This document shows positions 48,301 through 60,072 of a stretch of DNA of 64,000 nucleotides, in pieces. The stretch lies in assembly GCF_011397635.1 (NCBI RefSeq), contig NC_064770.1:19499707-19563706 (forward strand), read 5' to 3'. The notes beneath the pieces are model-generated. The model ran no database searches, had not been told where the DNA came from, and was given only the letters and a program-made list of their open reading frames with translations. How positions within the stretch are numbered: position 1 is the first letter of the stretch; every line of letters begins with the position of its first letter. The DNA is from Epinephelus fuscoguttatus (taxonomy: Eukaryota; Chordata; Actinopteri; Perciformes; Serranidae). The translations under genes and the position numbers were made by a program.

Positions 48301-51300
48301 TTTTTTCTAATGAATTTTGTGTCGATCGACTATTTGAGTAATCAGCTACTTCTTAGAGTTGAATAATATCTAAATATCTATCAACTATGTGTTACATAAA
48401 CAAGCAGTTGGAATGTTTGGGTACAGTGTTTTTGCCCCATTACACACAGACGGGGTGGTTTGTCTGACCATATTTTGGCTGGAAGCCTCATCACATCAGG
48501 CAGCCAGCTGCATAACAGCGTGAGCTAGCAGTTTTTGATTGGATCCCTGCCGTGTCATGTGACACAAGCTCCTGCAGCCCATGCTGGTTGCCACTTCCTG
48601 ATGATGTCATAGCCTTGTGACCGGAGTTTTGTTATTCATACCATAGGGACTTCCCACCTCAGTTCTTGTTACCAGACACAGTGTTGTTTAATTCAGCTTG
48701 TTTAGCCAGCTCAGTTGTACCACTCACTGTTATGTGACAACTGAAACATAGAATATAAACACAAGAGAGGTTTGATGTAGATACTGTTTATTTCACTGTG
48801 TGGTTCTTTTACCACCAGAAACAGACAGAGCCAAATGTCAGAAACAAGATCCTTTACCTGATCCAGGCCTGGGCTCACGCCTTCCGCAACGAACCCAAAT
48901 ACAAGGTGGTCCAAGACACATACCAGATCATGAAAGTGGAAGGTAGGTGGACACATTCTGTGTTATACTTGATTTTCTTTCCTTTCAGCTTGCCTGAAAG
49001 GAAGATTGAGATTCTCTTTAAGTATGAATCACCCAGATAACTGTTTCTCAACTCTGTCTTAGCTACAGTTACGTTTAAGAAAAACACATTTGTATGTGTA
49101 TGTTATTACATTTTAAGCAATGTTTTAATGATTAAACTGAACTGAAAGCTCATGAAATATTCAAAAACATGTTATATTGTTTCACACAACAGTTATTATG
49201 AACAACAACTATCATACTGTATGCCGAACAGTTTTGTTTTCCGTTTCTTTTCTCATAGGTCATGTGTTCCCTGAGTTTAAGGAGAGTGATGCAATGTTTG
49301 CAGCTGAGAGGGTGAGACATTTTGTTTTTCTTGCTCCACTGCTCTAGACTTTATGAAGTGAGTGATATTTGTAGAATCAGCCTGAGTTGTCTGGTAAATA
49401 CATGTGGCACTGAAGAATTATAACAGAGTATGACTGTGCACAAAGCTCCACTGACCTGAGATCTGTAGTAATATAGCATATCCGCTTTGTCCAGGCCCCA
49501 GACTGGGTTGATGCTGAGGAGTGCCACCGGTGCAGAGTCCAGTTTGGAGTAATGACAAGAAAGGTAGGCCGGGCTTTCTTGAAACTAGGGCACGTAAAGG
49601 TTTTATTGTTTCCTTCATTCAGTTACAGCACAGTGTGTGTGTGAGGAGTATATGCTTATAGCGCATTTGCGGGAGTTGACCTGGATTTGTGGTTTGTTTT
49701 TGGTTTTTTTTGCTTTTTACAGCACCATTGTCGAGCCTGCGGCCAGATTTTCTGTGGCAAGTGTTCGTCTAAGTACTCCACCATTCCCAAGTTTGGCATT
49801 GAGAAAGAAGTTCGTGTGTGCGAGCCGTGCTTTGAGCTGCTGAACAAGTGAGTCCCCAGATCTGATGGAGCCAGTGTGAATGTTCAAATGACGGTGACTC
49901 TAAACAATTCCTCTCTATCTGTAGAGTGCTGCCTCATTAGCTGCAGTACAACACTGGCAGTGTAAATTACTCTCTTGCGGATGTTATGTTGTATGCTTTT
50001 GTTGTTGTCTGAGCCTAAGTGTGTTGGTTTTAGATAACTTTCTGTTCCTTATCACTGTCAGCCTCCAGTGCTTTTGGCTTAGGGTAAAAGCTTTTAAGAT
50101 TTATTTAATGCAGTGTCTTGTCTGTCATCCTTGCTCACCCTCACTGATGTGTTGAATTTCATTTTGTGTAGAAATGTCATTTTTTGTGTAGTTTATTGCT
50201 TTGCGACCTCCACCAACGAGGTCTTGTTTTATCCCTGCTCGTAGTATATTCTGTTATAATGTTTGAATTTGCTCTTTTTCTTTAATGACAGGTCTTCTGA
50301 AATTTAGCACATAATACATTAGATGACCCTGATTAAACAGTTACAGTTTTTTTGTTATGCAATAGACTATTTTATAACGATAAAAATGCTCTTAATTTAA
50401 GAGCACATGCAAAATCAATAAGCCACTTGATCCTGTAAACGACTCTGTGGAGACATTTTTTAGATGGCTATCATATTGTGGCATTGGGTTTGCCCTGTTA
50501 AACCTTTAGAGTCTTAACATTCCTTGGCATGACTGTGTGTTGTTTTTTGATGCAGCTCTAAACCTGAATGTACATTTAGAACTTGTGTTAGTCGAAGAAC
50601 AAATGCGGAAAGCAAGCAGCAATGACAGGATGGTGTACTTCCTTGTATTGTTCTGTTCTGGAGCCTGTTTACACCTGGTATTAATCTGCTATGTGACTTG
50701 GGTGATCCAGTTACAATCAAGACACTCTTAAAGTCTGTCTGTTCTCAGCTGGCATTAGAATGCATCTCCACATGCTTCTTTACTACTTGTGATCGCATAT
50801 CACGTCCCCACTCTGTCTGCAAATAAACACGGGAATCATTTCTGTTTGCACTGAGCTTTTCATAATGTTGTATGCACACTTAAGTGCCTGCTGCTAGAAG
50901 ACTACAGCTGTGAAAGTGAAAGCTCCATGCTGGGGACAGTCGGTGAAAGTGTCCTCACACACACAGTGTGACAGGACTTAGCATCACACAGCTAACGTCA
51001 CCTAAAGGCCTTATTTAACAATACAGTTGAGCTGTTTGCGGTGTTGGTGGGACCGTTTAACATGTGGTGCTGCTGTGTTAGCTTCTGGTAACTGAGCAGA
51101 CATTGAACTGATCATTGTCCACGAGCAAAAAGGCTCCTGTGACTGTCCTTCAGCATTAACATTGGCAGCAATAGACGGTGGGGAGTCAGATAAGCAATAA
51201 CGTCAGCTGAGTAGGCATTTTTTCAGTGTGGCCTACTGGCGTACACACTGCTACAAGAATGTGGCCATATGCTGTTCAGACTACTTCTAAATGTAGTCTG

Positions 51301-54300
51301 AGCATTTGGATCTCAAGACGTATTGAGGGTGCATTTGGTGCAGTCGCACCAGTTCTTAGAGCTGTCCACTTGTGATCCGATCATCCAGGACGCATGTTAA
51401 TACCAGGTGTAAACAGAGCCTTGTGTTGGTGTCTTATACAGCATGCTCTCCTCTGATTCACAAAGCTGTTTGTCCTCCCTGATCCCTTTTCCTTACCAGC
51501 CACCCCTCCCTCTCTCCTCCTCTTAGGAAAGCCGAAGGAAAAGCCCCTGCCCAGGGCACCGCCGAGCTGCCTCCTGAGTACCTGACCAGCCCACTGTCCC
51601 AGCAGTCACAGGTAGAAATACAAAATTACAACTTGTCCTCACCGTGCTCTATATTGAAAGATTTTTTTCAGCCACCCATTAATGGATTTTGTGGGCTGTT
51701 GCTGGATCTCGCCACTCCTCTGCTTTCTCACCAGATGCCCCCCAAGAGAGATGAGGCAGCATTGCAGGAGGAGGAGGAGCTGCAGCTGGCCATTGCCCTT
51801 TCTCAAAGCGAGGCTGAGGAGAAGGAGCGAATGGTGGGTTGCACAGCTGAAATATGCTTGTATTTTCACTGCCTGTTTATAGAGTGAAGGTGACACATAT
51901 ACCTGTGTGTACTTACAGAGGCAAAAGAACTCCTACTCCATGTATCCAAAAGCTGATCCCACTCCAGTGACTTCTTCAGCACCCCCAGTCAGCACTCTCT
52001 ACACTTCCCCTGTGGTATGACTTCTTCTCATGCTGCCTTTCTCTCTGACAAACTGAATTATTTACACCAACAAATATCTATTTTCATGACTAAAACAATG
52101 TTCAACTGTCTGCTGATTGTTGAGAAAATTATACCTGACCAATGTGAACAATATGCTCTCTCCAGAACTCCTCTGCTCCATCAGCTGAAGATGTAGACCC
52201 TGAGGTACATGTGGGATTGCTGTCTTCTTCAATATCCACGTTAAAGTAGATTAATGGGAATCTCACATCATGCTTTCAGTACTGATCGTAATATGTCACA
52301 TTTCAGCTGGCCCGTTACCTGAACAGAACATACTGGGAGAAGAAACAGGAAGAGGCTCGCAAGAGTCCCACCCCGTCAGCCCCTGCCCCTGTGCCATTGG
52401 CTGAGCCCCTTCCGCCAATCAGTCAGCCTATAGAAACTCATGTTCCTGTTCAGCCTGTCAGCATAGTGGAGGTATGTTGAAACTTAGTAGTAGTTGTTGT
52501 TAGTAGTATGTTTTTTTATGTCTAGCAGAAGTGGAGTGTGCAGACCACAAATGACTTTCTGTGTTTTGCCTCCCACTCATCGCCGCCTTCAGCAGCAGTA
52601 CCAGAACGGGGAATCGGAGGAGAACCATGAACAGTTTCTGAAGGCTCTGCAGAATGCTGTCACCACCTTCCTTAACCGCATGAAAAGCAACCACATGCGT
52701 GGGCGCAGCATCACCAACGACAGCGCTGTGCTCTCACTCTTCCAGTCCATCAACAACATGCATCCACAGCTGTTGGACATCCTCAACCAGCTAGATGAGA
52801 AGCGATGTGAGTGTTAGCCATGCACAAGATTGTGTGTAACACCGCATTTCTGTGTGTCCAGTCTCCTAACTATCACATGTTGCCTGTAGTGTACTACGAG
52901 GGGCTGCAGGACAAGTTGGCTCAAGTGCGCGATGCTCGGGCAGCCCTCAACGCACTTCGGGACGAGCACAGAGAGAAGCTGCGTCGTGCCGCAGAGGAGG
53001 CAGAGAGACAAAGGCAGATCCAGCTGGCACAAAAACTGGAGATTATGAGGCAGAAGAAACAGGTAATGGAGAGAGGCTCTTCATTGAAAATGCACATGTT
53101 CATATACTATTCATCGCCGTGCTCACAAGTGTTTGTCTTTGATCTGCAGGAGTACCTGGAGATGCAAAGACAGCTGGCAATCCAGCGCCTCCAGGAGCAG
53201 GAGAAGGAAAGGCAGATGCGTCTGGAGCAGCAGAAGCACACAATCCAGATGAGAGCCCAAATGCCTGCTTTCTCTCTGCCCTACGCCCAGGTACACACTG
53301 CATACTCCACCATTGGCTGTCAGGCTTAACTAACACAGCACATAGTGCAGTACATTTTATTTTAATGGTCATGTTTTGCCATTTAAATAAGTTGTCTTTG
53401 GGAATTAATGTCTGGTAATGTATGTATTCGCTTCTATGCAGATGCAGTCTTTGCCCCCAAATGTGGCGGGAGGGGTGGTGTACCAGCCAGGTGCTCCACC
53501 AAGCTACCCAGGCACCTTCAGCCCTGCTGGTTCTGTGGAGGGTTCACCTATGCACAACATCTATATGAACCAGCCAGGGCAGACTGCACCTCCACAGTAC
53601 CAGGCTATGCCCAGCGCTGCCCCAGGTGACTTTTAATGGCTTTAGAAGTAGACAATATTGAACTGTCCTACTGCAATATATTTGATATTTTTATGTTTCG
53701 TTTCTAATGTGCTCCTGTGTGACTGACTGTCCTCTCTTCCTCCAGATCCCAATATGGTTAATGCATACATGTACCAGGCTGCAGGCACCAATGGGCAGCC
53801 TGCGCCTCCTCCTGGTCAGGCTCCGCCCACTACTAGTCCATCGTACTCCAACTATCAGCCCACGCCCACACAGGGCTACCAGGTCTGATTCACTCCCACT
53901 TTCGTGATATCATTGTTACATAAACTCCTGCCAAATATTGAAAGATGAATAATCAGCCCACTAACCGTTGTCCCTGTTTCTGTGCAGAACGTGGTCTCTC
54001 AGGCCCAGAGTATGCCCCCCATGTCCCAGGCTGCACCCACTAACGGTATGGGTTACATGGGCTACCAGCCGTACAACATGCAGAACATGATTTCAGCATT
54101 GCCAGGACAGGACCCCAATATGCCCCCCCAACAGCAGTACATGCCAGGCCAGCCGCCTATGTACCAACAGGTCAGTGACTTTTTATTTCTTCCTTTGCCA
54201 CCAGCTGTTAACCTGAGGAAAACTTTATAAAGAGTTTGTGACATTTGTGGTAATTAGCTTGTGTCTTCCATATGCTGACTCGGGATGGGCATGAGCACTC

Positions 54301-55487
54301 AAATTGAAAGCCAGTATAAGTTCTACGTATAAAGTAATCCCCATCCAACCTCTAACATATGAACATGAGTTATCTATTTTTTTAATGCCTCTGCGCCATG
54401 GCCTAAGGCGTTATGTTTTCAGATTGTCCGTCCATCTGTCCTGTTTTGGTGAACACAATGCCTCAAGAATGCCAAGGAATTTCTTCAAATTTGGCACAAA
54501 TGTCCTCTTAGACTACACAGTGAATTTATTAGATTATGGCGGTCAGAGGTCAAAGATTAGTCACTGTGACTTTGCTTATTTTCATGAATCCAATATGTCA
54601 AGAACATCTTGAGGCATTTATTTATTTATTTTTTTAAATTTGGCACATTTGTGACAACGAGATTCACCTAATATAGTAAACAAGCTTATTATGCTAACGA
54701 TGGATTGGAAATGTGCAACAGCATTTTTTGCCGACACGAGATATCAAACAAAGCCAGAGACTGTGTCGTATTAAGTTGCTGTGAGCTGTAAATGTACCAC
54801 TACTAACCAGAAGATAATGTTATCTTGCAACTGAACTGGGCCTCTCCACTTTTTCCGGGCAGCTGCCTTTGTGACAGCAGCTGCCTGGCTAACTGTTAAC
54901 ATCACATGGCTAACCTTACTTAAGGTTTTTTTTTATGGGTTTAATGACTGAGTTGAGCTGTCTGGTGTTGGTGGGAGTTTGTTGGGACCGTTAAATGGCT
55001 CACTGTCAGATATTAGCTGCTGGGTTAACTCGTGCTAATCGGGCAGACGAACTGATTAAAGGGAGAGTGGCTTCATGCTCAGGAGGCAGTCCTTTACCAC
55101 TGCGTCTAAACTATGTAACAGCAGCAACAGAAAGTTTGCTTATTTTTCTTATGTTTGAGTTATGATTTAATAGGCTAATTGAAGTCTGGATATTCAGTAA
55201 ACTAGTTTCAAATTGAGCTTCTTTTCCCATTGGCCAATTTATGTTCCTATATTTACGTTAGTTTTTTTTTTTTTTTTTTTTTTTTTTTAGTACTCTATAA
55301 TAATGTAATTCGAGTACTTAAAATGCCAATCCCTAGAACTGACACAAGAAGCTGTAGCTAATGATTTATTTGTGTCTTTGTTTTTACTTTTAAAGTTATT
55401 CCAAGCTTAGTCCTCATTAATCTTCCTATTTTGACCTTTATTGTTTTTTCTTGCTAGGTGGCTCCCCCTGGTGGCCCGCAGCAACAG

Positions 55488-55528
<41 letters not shown>

Positions 55529-55592
55529 ACAGCAGCAGGTCCCTCAGGTTGCGCCCGGCAGTGCAGAGGCACAGCTCATCTCTTTTGACTGA
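45302..55592 (+). CDS. hgs: HGS/HRS, hepatocyte growth factor-regulated tyrosine kinase substrate
   Basis: Twenty coding exons: 45302-45338, 47378-47462, 47575-47650, 47856-47948, 48819-48942, 49259-49311, 49495-49563, 49723-49847, 51527-51611, 51735-51833, 51919-52014, 52166-52204, 52307-52471, 52593-52806, 52890-53062, 53150-53290, 53442-53625, 53746-53882, 53988-54170 and 55458-55592. They sum to 2313 nt (770 aa; human 777). The order is a VHS domain (1-~140), a FYVE zinc finger (157-~218: WVD, RKHHCR, RVCEPC) for PI3P, a UIM (EEEELQLAIALSQSE, ~260-275), a coiled-coil core that binds STAM (~400-530), and a P/Q-rich tail. The tail has a 20-glutamine run (734-753) and ends AQLISFD, a clathrin-box-like terminus. 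Hgs is the ESCRT-0 subunit that captures ubiquitinated receptors on early endosomes. Start: ATGGGAAAAGG, identical in sense to other vertebrates (MGKGGGTFERLLDKA). Confidence 0.97.
48049..48359 (+). mobile_element. Dispersed teleost MITE (copy 3), hgs intron 4
   Basis: Starts GGCTGCAACTAAAGAATG, contains TAATGTGCC and CAAATGTCTATTTTG blocks and ends with GTCGATCGACTATTTGAGTA. It has the same family pattern as 61257-61610. Confidence 0.6.
50665..51416. mobile_element. MITE-like inverted-repeat element in hgs intron 8
   Basis: The ends are perfect 20-base inverted repeats (CTGTTTACACCTGGTATTAA at the left, its reverse complement at 51397-51416). Imperfect similarity continues inward (GGGTGATCCAGTTACAA against the complement of TGTGATCCGATCATCC). 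About 750 bases long, no coding frame. Confidence 0.78.
55263..55290. repeat. poly-T tract in hgs intron 19
   Basis: A run of 28 T in the large last intron (54171-55457). The rest of that intron shows no exon. Confidence 0.9.
55480..55541 (+). repeat. hgs: CAG/CAA repeat encoding a glutamine tract in hgs
   Basis: Twenty consecutive CAG/CAA codons in the last hgs exon, with interspersed CAA interruptions, the longest pure CAG stretch being six codons. Confidence 0.95.
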
Positions 55593-55678
55593 AGTCCGCA
55601 CGTTGCAGGGTCTGACACACTACACCCTCTCTCCTCCTTTGGTCTTTCCCCTCACTCTCCGGACTCTCTGCCCTCCTG

Positions 55679-55716
<38 letters not shown>

Positions 55717-57096
55717 CTCCCACCTTCCACCTTGCTGTGATGTTGTGGCAATGTAAAATATTGTGATGATGTTGCAGAACTGTTGCTCTCCTTGCCTCTC
55801 CCCTGCTGAAGTACGGGAATGCGGGGTGAAGCTGCTAAAGAGGGCACCATAACCCAGACCCTTTCACCCTCTTCCTCCCTCTTTCCAGCTGATATGTATG
55901 TAGTATTTCCTTATTAAATGAATTACTGAAGCTCAGAAATAGTCAGTGGTATTAAAGTTTAAAAAAATGAATAAGAAAATATGATAATAATTGAGAAGAA
56001 AAAAAAGACAAGACATAACCATCCTTTGTCTCATATTTTTCTAAAGCAAAATTTGCATGTTAAATTTTCATTATTTTCTGGAATGGAAGTGAATTATTGC
56101 AACGTATCCCAATTGAGAGGCATCTGTACGTGCTGTTTAAGAGACTGTGGGTGTGAGGGTAAAGAGTGAGGAAGCACAAAGGTCTGAAATAAATGGCATC
56201 AACTCACATCTCTGTCAGGTTCACAGCTGGCCATTCCAGTTATAGTTTCCAATTCCATCCCTTCTCACACGTAGACAAACGAGGGTCATCTTTTCTTGTT
56301 TTGACATTTATTTGTTGTGCACTGCTGGAATGTCGAGTGTCTTAATGTAGTTTCTTAAATGATGCAATGCATTGCAGGGATTGTACATTATGGGAGGAGT
56401 TTCAGATGATTAGCTGGGTGGTTGTTTAACCCTCAATAAATACGCTTTCATAAACTAAATCATGACAGTGACACAACTAGTGACCATAAACTCCACATAA
56501 TAAAGCAGTACAGCAACTCTTATAACGTCCCGCATCTCTTTTTTAAAATTGTTTGTGTTGTTGCTGATGAAGCACCAACACAATATGAGACTGAAACATC
56601 AGACCTTAACCCATAATTAACCACAAATAGCCTTCAGGCACCCCATCCCATGTGCATTTGGTTGCAACTGTCACAGATGAGGACTTTGACACAGTGAGTG
56701 CAGGTTGGGACTCTTCTTAAATGTACTCGGCTCTTCCGAAATGTGGAAATGCTTGCAGAGCGAACATTACGTGCCGCATGTATGTACCCAATCAGTGATT
56801 TCTGTAACCCTTCAGTTGCCATCTGTGAAATTCTTTACTCCATCATACTGATCTGTCTGACTTTAAAAAGTAATTTTAAAATTATATTTAATAAATATCT
56901 GGTTCTTACTGTCAACTTGCTTATTCTCGTTTTTATTCTACAGCTTTCCGTGGGATTTAAAAAGAAAGAGATGTCTGATATGACAACTTTTATTCATGTA
57001 AATACTGTGTGCTATGTCACATTCACACATGTTTCAACAAGAGGGGTAAAGGCAATAATATTACATCAGTGACTGAATGGATGAAATATGCTTTAA
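55593..57096 (+). other. hgs 3' region, convergent with mettl26
   Basis: Candidate hgs polyadenylation signals are AATAAA near 56188 and 56435. On the minus strand AATAAA (TTTATT at 56988-56993) could end mettl26. No other gene was recognised. Confidence 0.45.
55681..55713. repeat. hgs: (CA)n microsatellite in the hgs 3' UTR
   Basis: A CA run about 90 bases after the hgs stop codon. Confidence 0.93.
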
Positions 57097-57367
57097 AGTT
57101 CCAGTGTGTGGGATTTAGCGACATCTAGTGGTGTGTTTGCAGAACTGAAACTTGAGCTATGGTGACCAATCTGGAGCCAGTGTTTGATTTGTCCATTTTC
57201 GTACTTAATGGAAAAGGACCTGCTCTGTATGTAGATGTTAACGGCTCATTATAAGGTAACAAAAACACAGTTCTTACTTTAAGGTGCTTATAAACTAATG
57301 AAAACAATTATGAATATTGTATACCATTTCTGCAAATAGATGTCCCTAAATCCTACACACTGGACCT
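57097..57367. mobile_element. TTAA-bounded MITE (piggyBac-like)
   Basis: 271 bases flanked by TTAA (57093-57096 and 57368-57371). The ends are inverted repeats over about 30 bases: AGTTCCAGTGTGTGGGATTT against AGGTCCAGTGTGTAGGATTT. It ends 27 bases beyond the mettl26 stop codon, so it probably forms part of that gene's 3' UTR. Confidence 0.85.
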
Positions 57368-57394
57368 TTAACATATAACTGCAGTTTGGCTTCT

Positions 57395-58554
57395 TTAAAA
57401 TTTTCTGAAGATCAGACATTTGTAGTATTCTTCCATCTCAATCTGGAAATGAAAAACAATACAGGCGTAAGTTATATCGTACTTATTACCAAGTAGTTAC
57501 CCCAAGCTACAGGAAGTGACTCACCATCCTCTCCATACGCATCCCGTTCCCATAGGCCAGCTGTCTCAGCACATCGATGTCTGGAAGACCCCACTCTGGA
57601 TTTCTGTGCAGAATCATTAGATAAGTCCATGTATTTACACACCAAGGGCGACCATGTTGTATTAAAAGATATAAACGGCCACTCACAGTTGTCGAAGCTC
57701 TGCGTCAAGGTGTTCATTACAACTTGGCGTAATGGTGCCATTAATGGCGTACACCTGGAACATGTTTAAAAAGGTGTCAGCTTTTGCACACTTGTATAAT
57801 GACATCATGTTATTAAACCACTGTTGGTACATACCCCATATGTCATTATGAGGCCATTTTGTCTGAGGATCTGACTCGCTCCACTGAACATACCCTTGGA
57901 AAATCATCAAAAAAAGTATATCATGGATTACTCACACAATTGAGCTCAATATTTTAAGCGATTTTTATGAGGACACCGGGCCTACCTGTGCTGTTTTGAA
58001 GGAGCTGTACTGCAGCAAGTTAATGGCAACAATAACGTCACAGGAATTGCGAGGAAGGCCTGCCCATTTCTCCCACGGTTCGCTGGCATCTAGGTGGACA
58101 GGCTGCAGCACGTTCTTTGCATGGGTTGCAGCAATGTATGCCTTAATACTGTAAGTGAGTATTCAGACTTAATCTTACATTTTTTATGTTAGAATCAAGT
58201 TCTCCTGAATTACTTGCTGCTATTTAATATTTACATAACTGAAAAAATGTACGACCTGTTGCCCATGAAGCTTACTGTCACACACTAGTCTACTGTACTG
58301 GCAATCATTTGAATCATTAAGAGATTGTCTAGCATATTTTTTATTAAGACAAACCTGTCCCGAGACTCTTCCTTAATGTCTGATGGCTGCCAGGTAACAA
58401 AGGGCATCTTCTGGGCAAAGCGTATGACATGCTGCCCAGTCCCAGAGCCCAGCTCTAAGGCGAACAGCTGCCTGTGGGACTGGTCCTCCAGCACATCCTC
58501 AAGCATTAAACTCAGATCCTCCCAGTTCCTCTCTGCCTGGGGAGACAGCAGCAT
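57395..58554 (-). CDS. mettl26: METTL26-type (UPF0585/C16orf13) methyltransferase-like protein
   Basis: Six coding exons in reading order: 58554-58355, 58148-57986, 57894-57835, 57754-57687, 57603-57525 and 57442-57395. They sum to 618 nt (205 aa; human METTL26 204). The S-adenosylmethionine-binding motif I is ELGSGTG (residues 34-40), followed by the family blocks WQPSDI, PVHLDAS, MTYGVYAINGTITPSCNEHL and NPEWGLPDIDVL. The protein ends KCLIFRKF. The ATG has the context ACCATGC and lies two bases inside its exon. Fish have two C16orf13 homologues (A and B) as I recall; I do not know which this is. The substrate is unknown for the family. Confidence 0.93.
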
Positions 58555-58645
58555 GGTCTGGAGGAGGAAAGCAGAAGGACGTTACCCTATCACCTTGTAT
58601 TGCCAGCCTATGCATTCATTTTCTGTCTCAGATGATTCCTCTTAC

Positions 58646-58716
58646 CTTCACTTGTGCTGGTTGACCGAGACTAGCCAGGGAATAGCATATTGGTGGAGGG
58701 TGGACGTGGTGGATGA
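58646..58716 (-). other. mettl26: candidate 5' non-coding exon of mettl26
   Basis: On the minus strand an acceptor TGTTACAG (58719-58717) precedes a 71-base block ending in GTGAAG with donor GTAAGAGG. Its only ATG is followed by a stop four codons later. Confidence 0.5.
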
Positions 58717-60072
58717 CTGTAACAGCAGATGGGGTGCAGAGATTACCTGGTTAAGAGGATTCCCTCTGTGCTCCTCCTCAGTGTTCAGCACTGGTGCAGT
58801 ACAGGTAGGACACACAAACATGTCCATGCAAGAAGACAAAACAGGGACAGAGATAAAGTCATACAATAAGTTTGTGTCTGAACCAACATGATAAATATCA
58901 TCATAGTGTTTAGTGTCATATGGCATGATATCATCATACCTGAGTGTGTTTAGAATTGTGAGTATTTACTGCCATCTTGTGACCATAGTGAGGAATGGCA
59001 ACAAAATGTTAAATAATGGTTAACATACAGTGCATTGATTGTATAAAAATATATATAACAATATAAAAATATGCAGTCTATGATACAGGGTTACTCTGTG
59101 TAACTGTATATATGTAGATAAGTATATATTTGTATGATATTAATGCAGATACTGTAAACATTACTACTAACTATAAATACACTTACTGATACCTTTAAGG
59201 ACTTATAGTCTGATATAATCTATATCTAATATAATTAAAGATAGGCCTACTTTAGGACACCATCAACCATATCCAAGTATGTACAAACAAATTCCACTTG
59301 CTGGAGGGAATTTTTTTTACATGTAAAAACAATGCAAACTTTCAGGTCAGGTATGTTACATGTAATAGAACAGATTGTGAAAGTGGGGCATTTAGAAAAG
59401 CAATGTACTGTTGTGAACATGGACCAAATACTTATCAAAGGAAGAATTATATCTCTTTCAGATTTTAAGAATTACAGCAGTCAAGCTGTAACTCAAGTTA
59501 CAAAATGAGTAGGAATGAAAAGTTGCTGGAAAAAAAAGATGGCCTTATTTTAAAGTAAGTTAATGACACATTAAACACATAAAAAAATAATTGTATCCAA
59601 TATCCACAAAACTTTATGTCCCCATACACAATGACACCTCTGACTAAACAGTGTTATTCATTTTGGGCTTTATACAGCTATACAACTGTATTATAAACTG
59701 TGCTTATCAACATCCTGTTACAATGTATTATTGTTATTTAAGTATTCATACATTTTAAGAATCTTAAAATAAATAAAAATCATGTTTCGAGAAAACAACA
59801 AAAAAAATTTGTTTCAATTTTTTTTAAACAAAAAACAAACAAACAAACAAAAACTAATTGTGCCAGTGATATGCATGTAGCATGTAGCATGTACCTTCTG
59901 GGCTTCCGTAGGTTTTCCAACAGTTCACGCACTGCATTGTGGGTAGGTCAGCAGTTGAGAGGACGCCATGTGCTGTTGAGACAGAGGGACTGAAAGGGCT
60001 GTGACAGAGCTGTCTTGTAATATTTTTTGAGGGACACCGTGTCCGGGACAAACCGCTCCAGTAACCGTTAGC
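58717..60072. other. Divergent spacer between mettl26 and mrpl12
   Basis: AT-rich, with no recognisable gene. 59040-59250 is rich in TATA/ATAT words. The GC-richer 60000-60072 is the probable mrpl12 promoter and leader; no TATA box was seen there. Confidence 0.5.

Noticed and set aside
56698-57072. 124-codon plus-strand frame downstream of hgs
   Set aside because: AT-rich, hydrophobic by composition, no splice partners or conserved motifs. Lies in the convergent 3' region.
58325-58891. 188-codon plus-strand frame
   Set aside because: It is the antisense shadow of the first mettl26 coding exon and its leader, whose minus-strand protein is clearly conserved.
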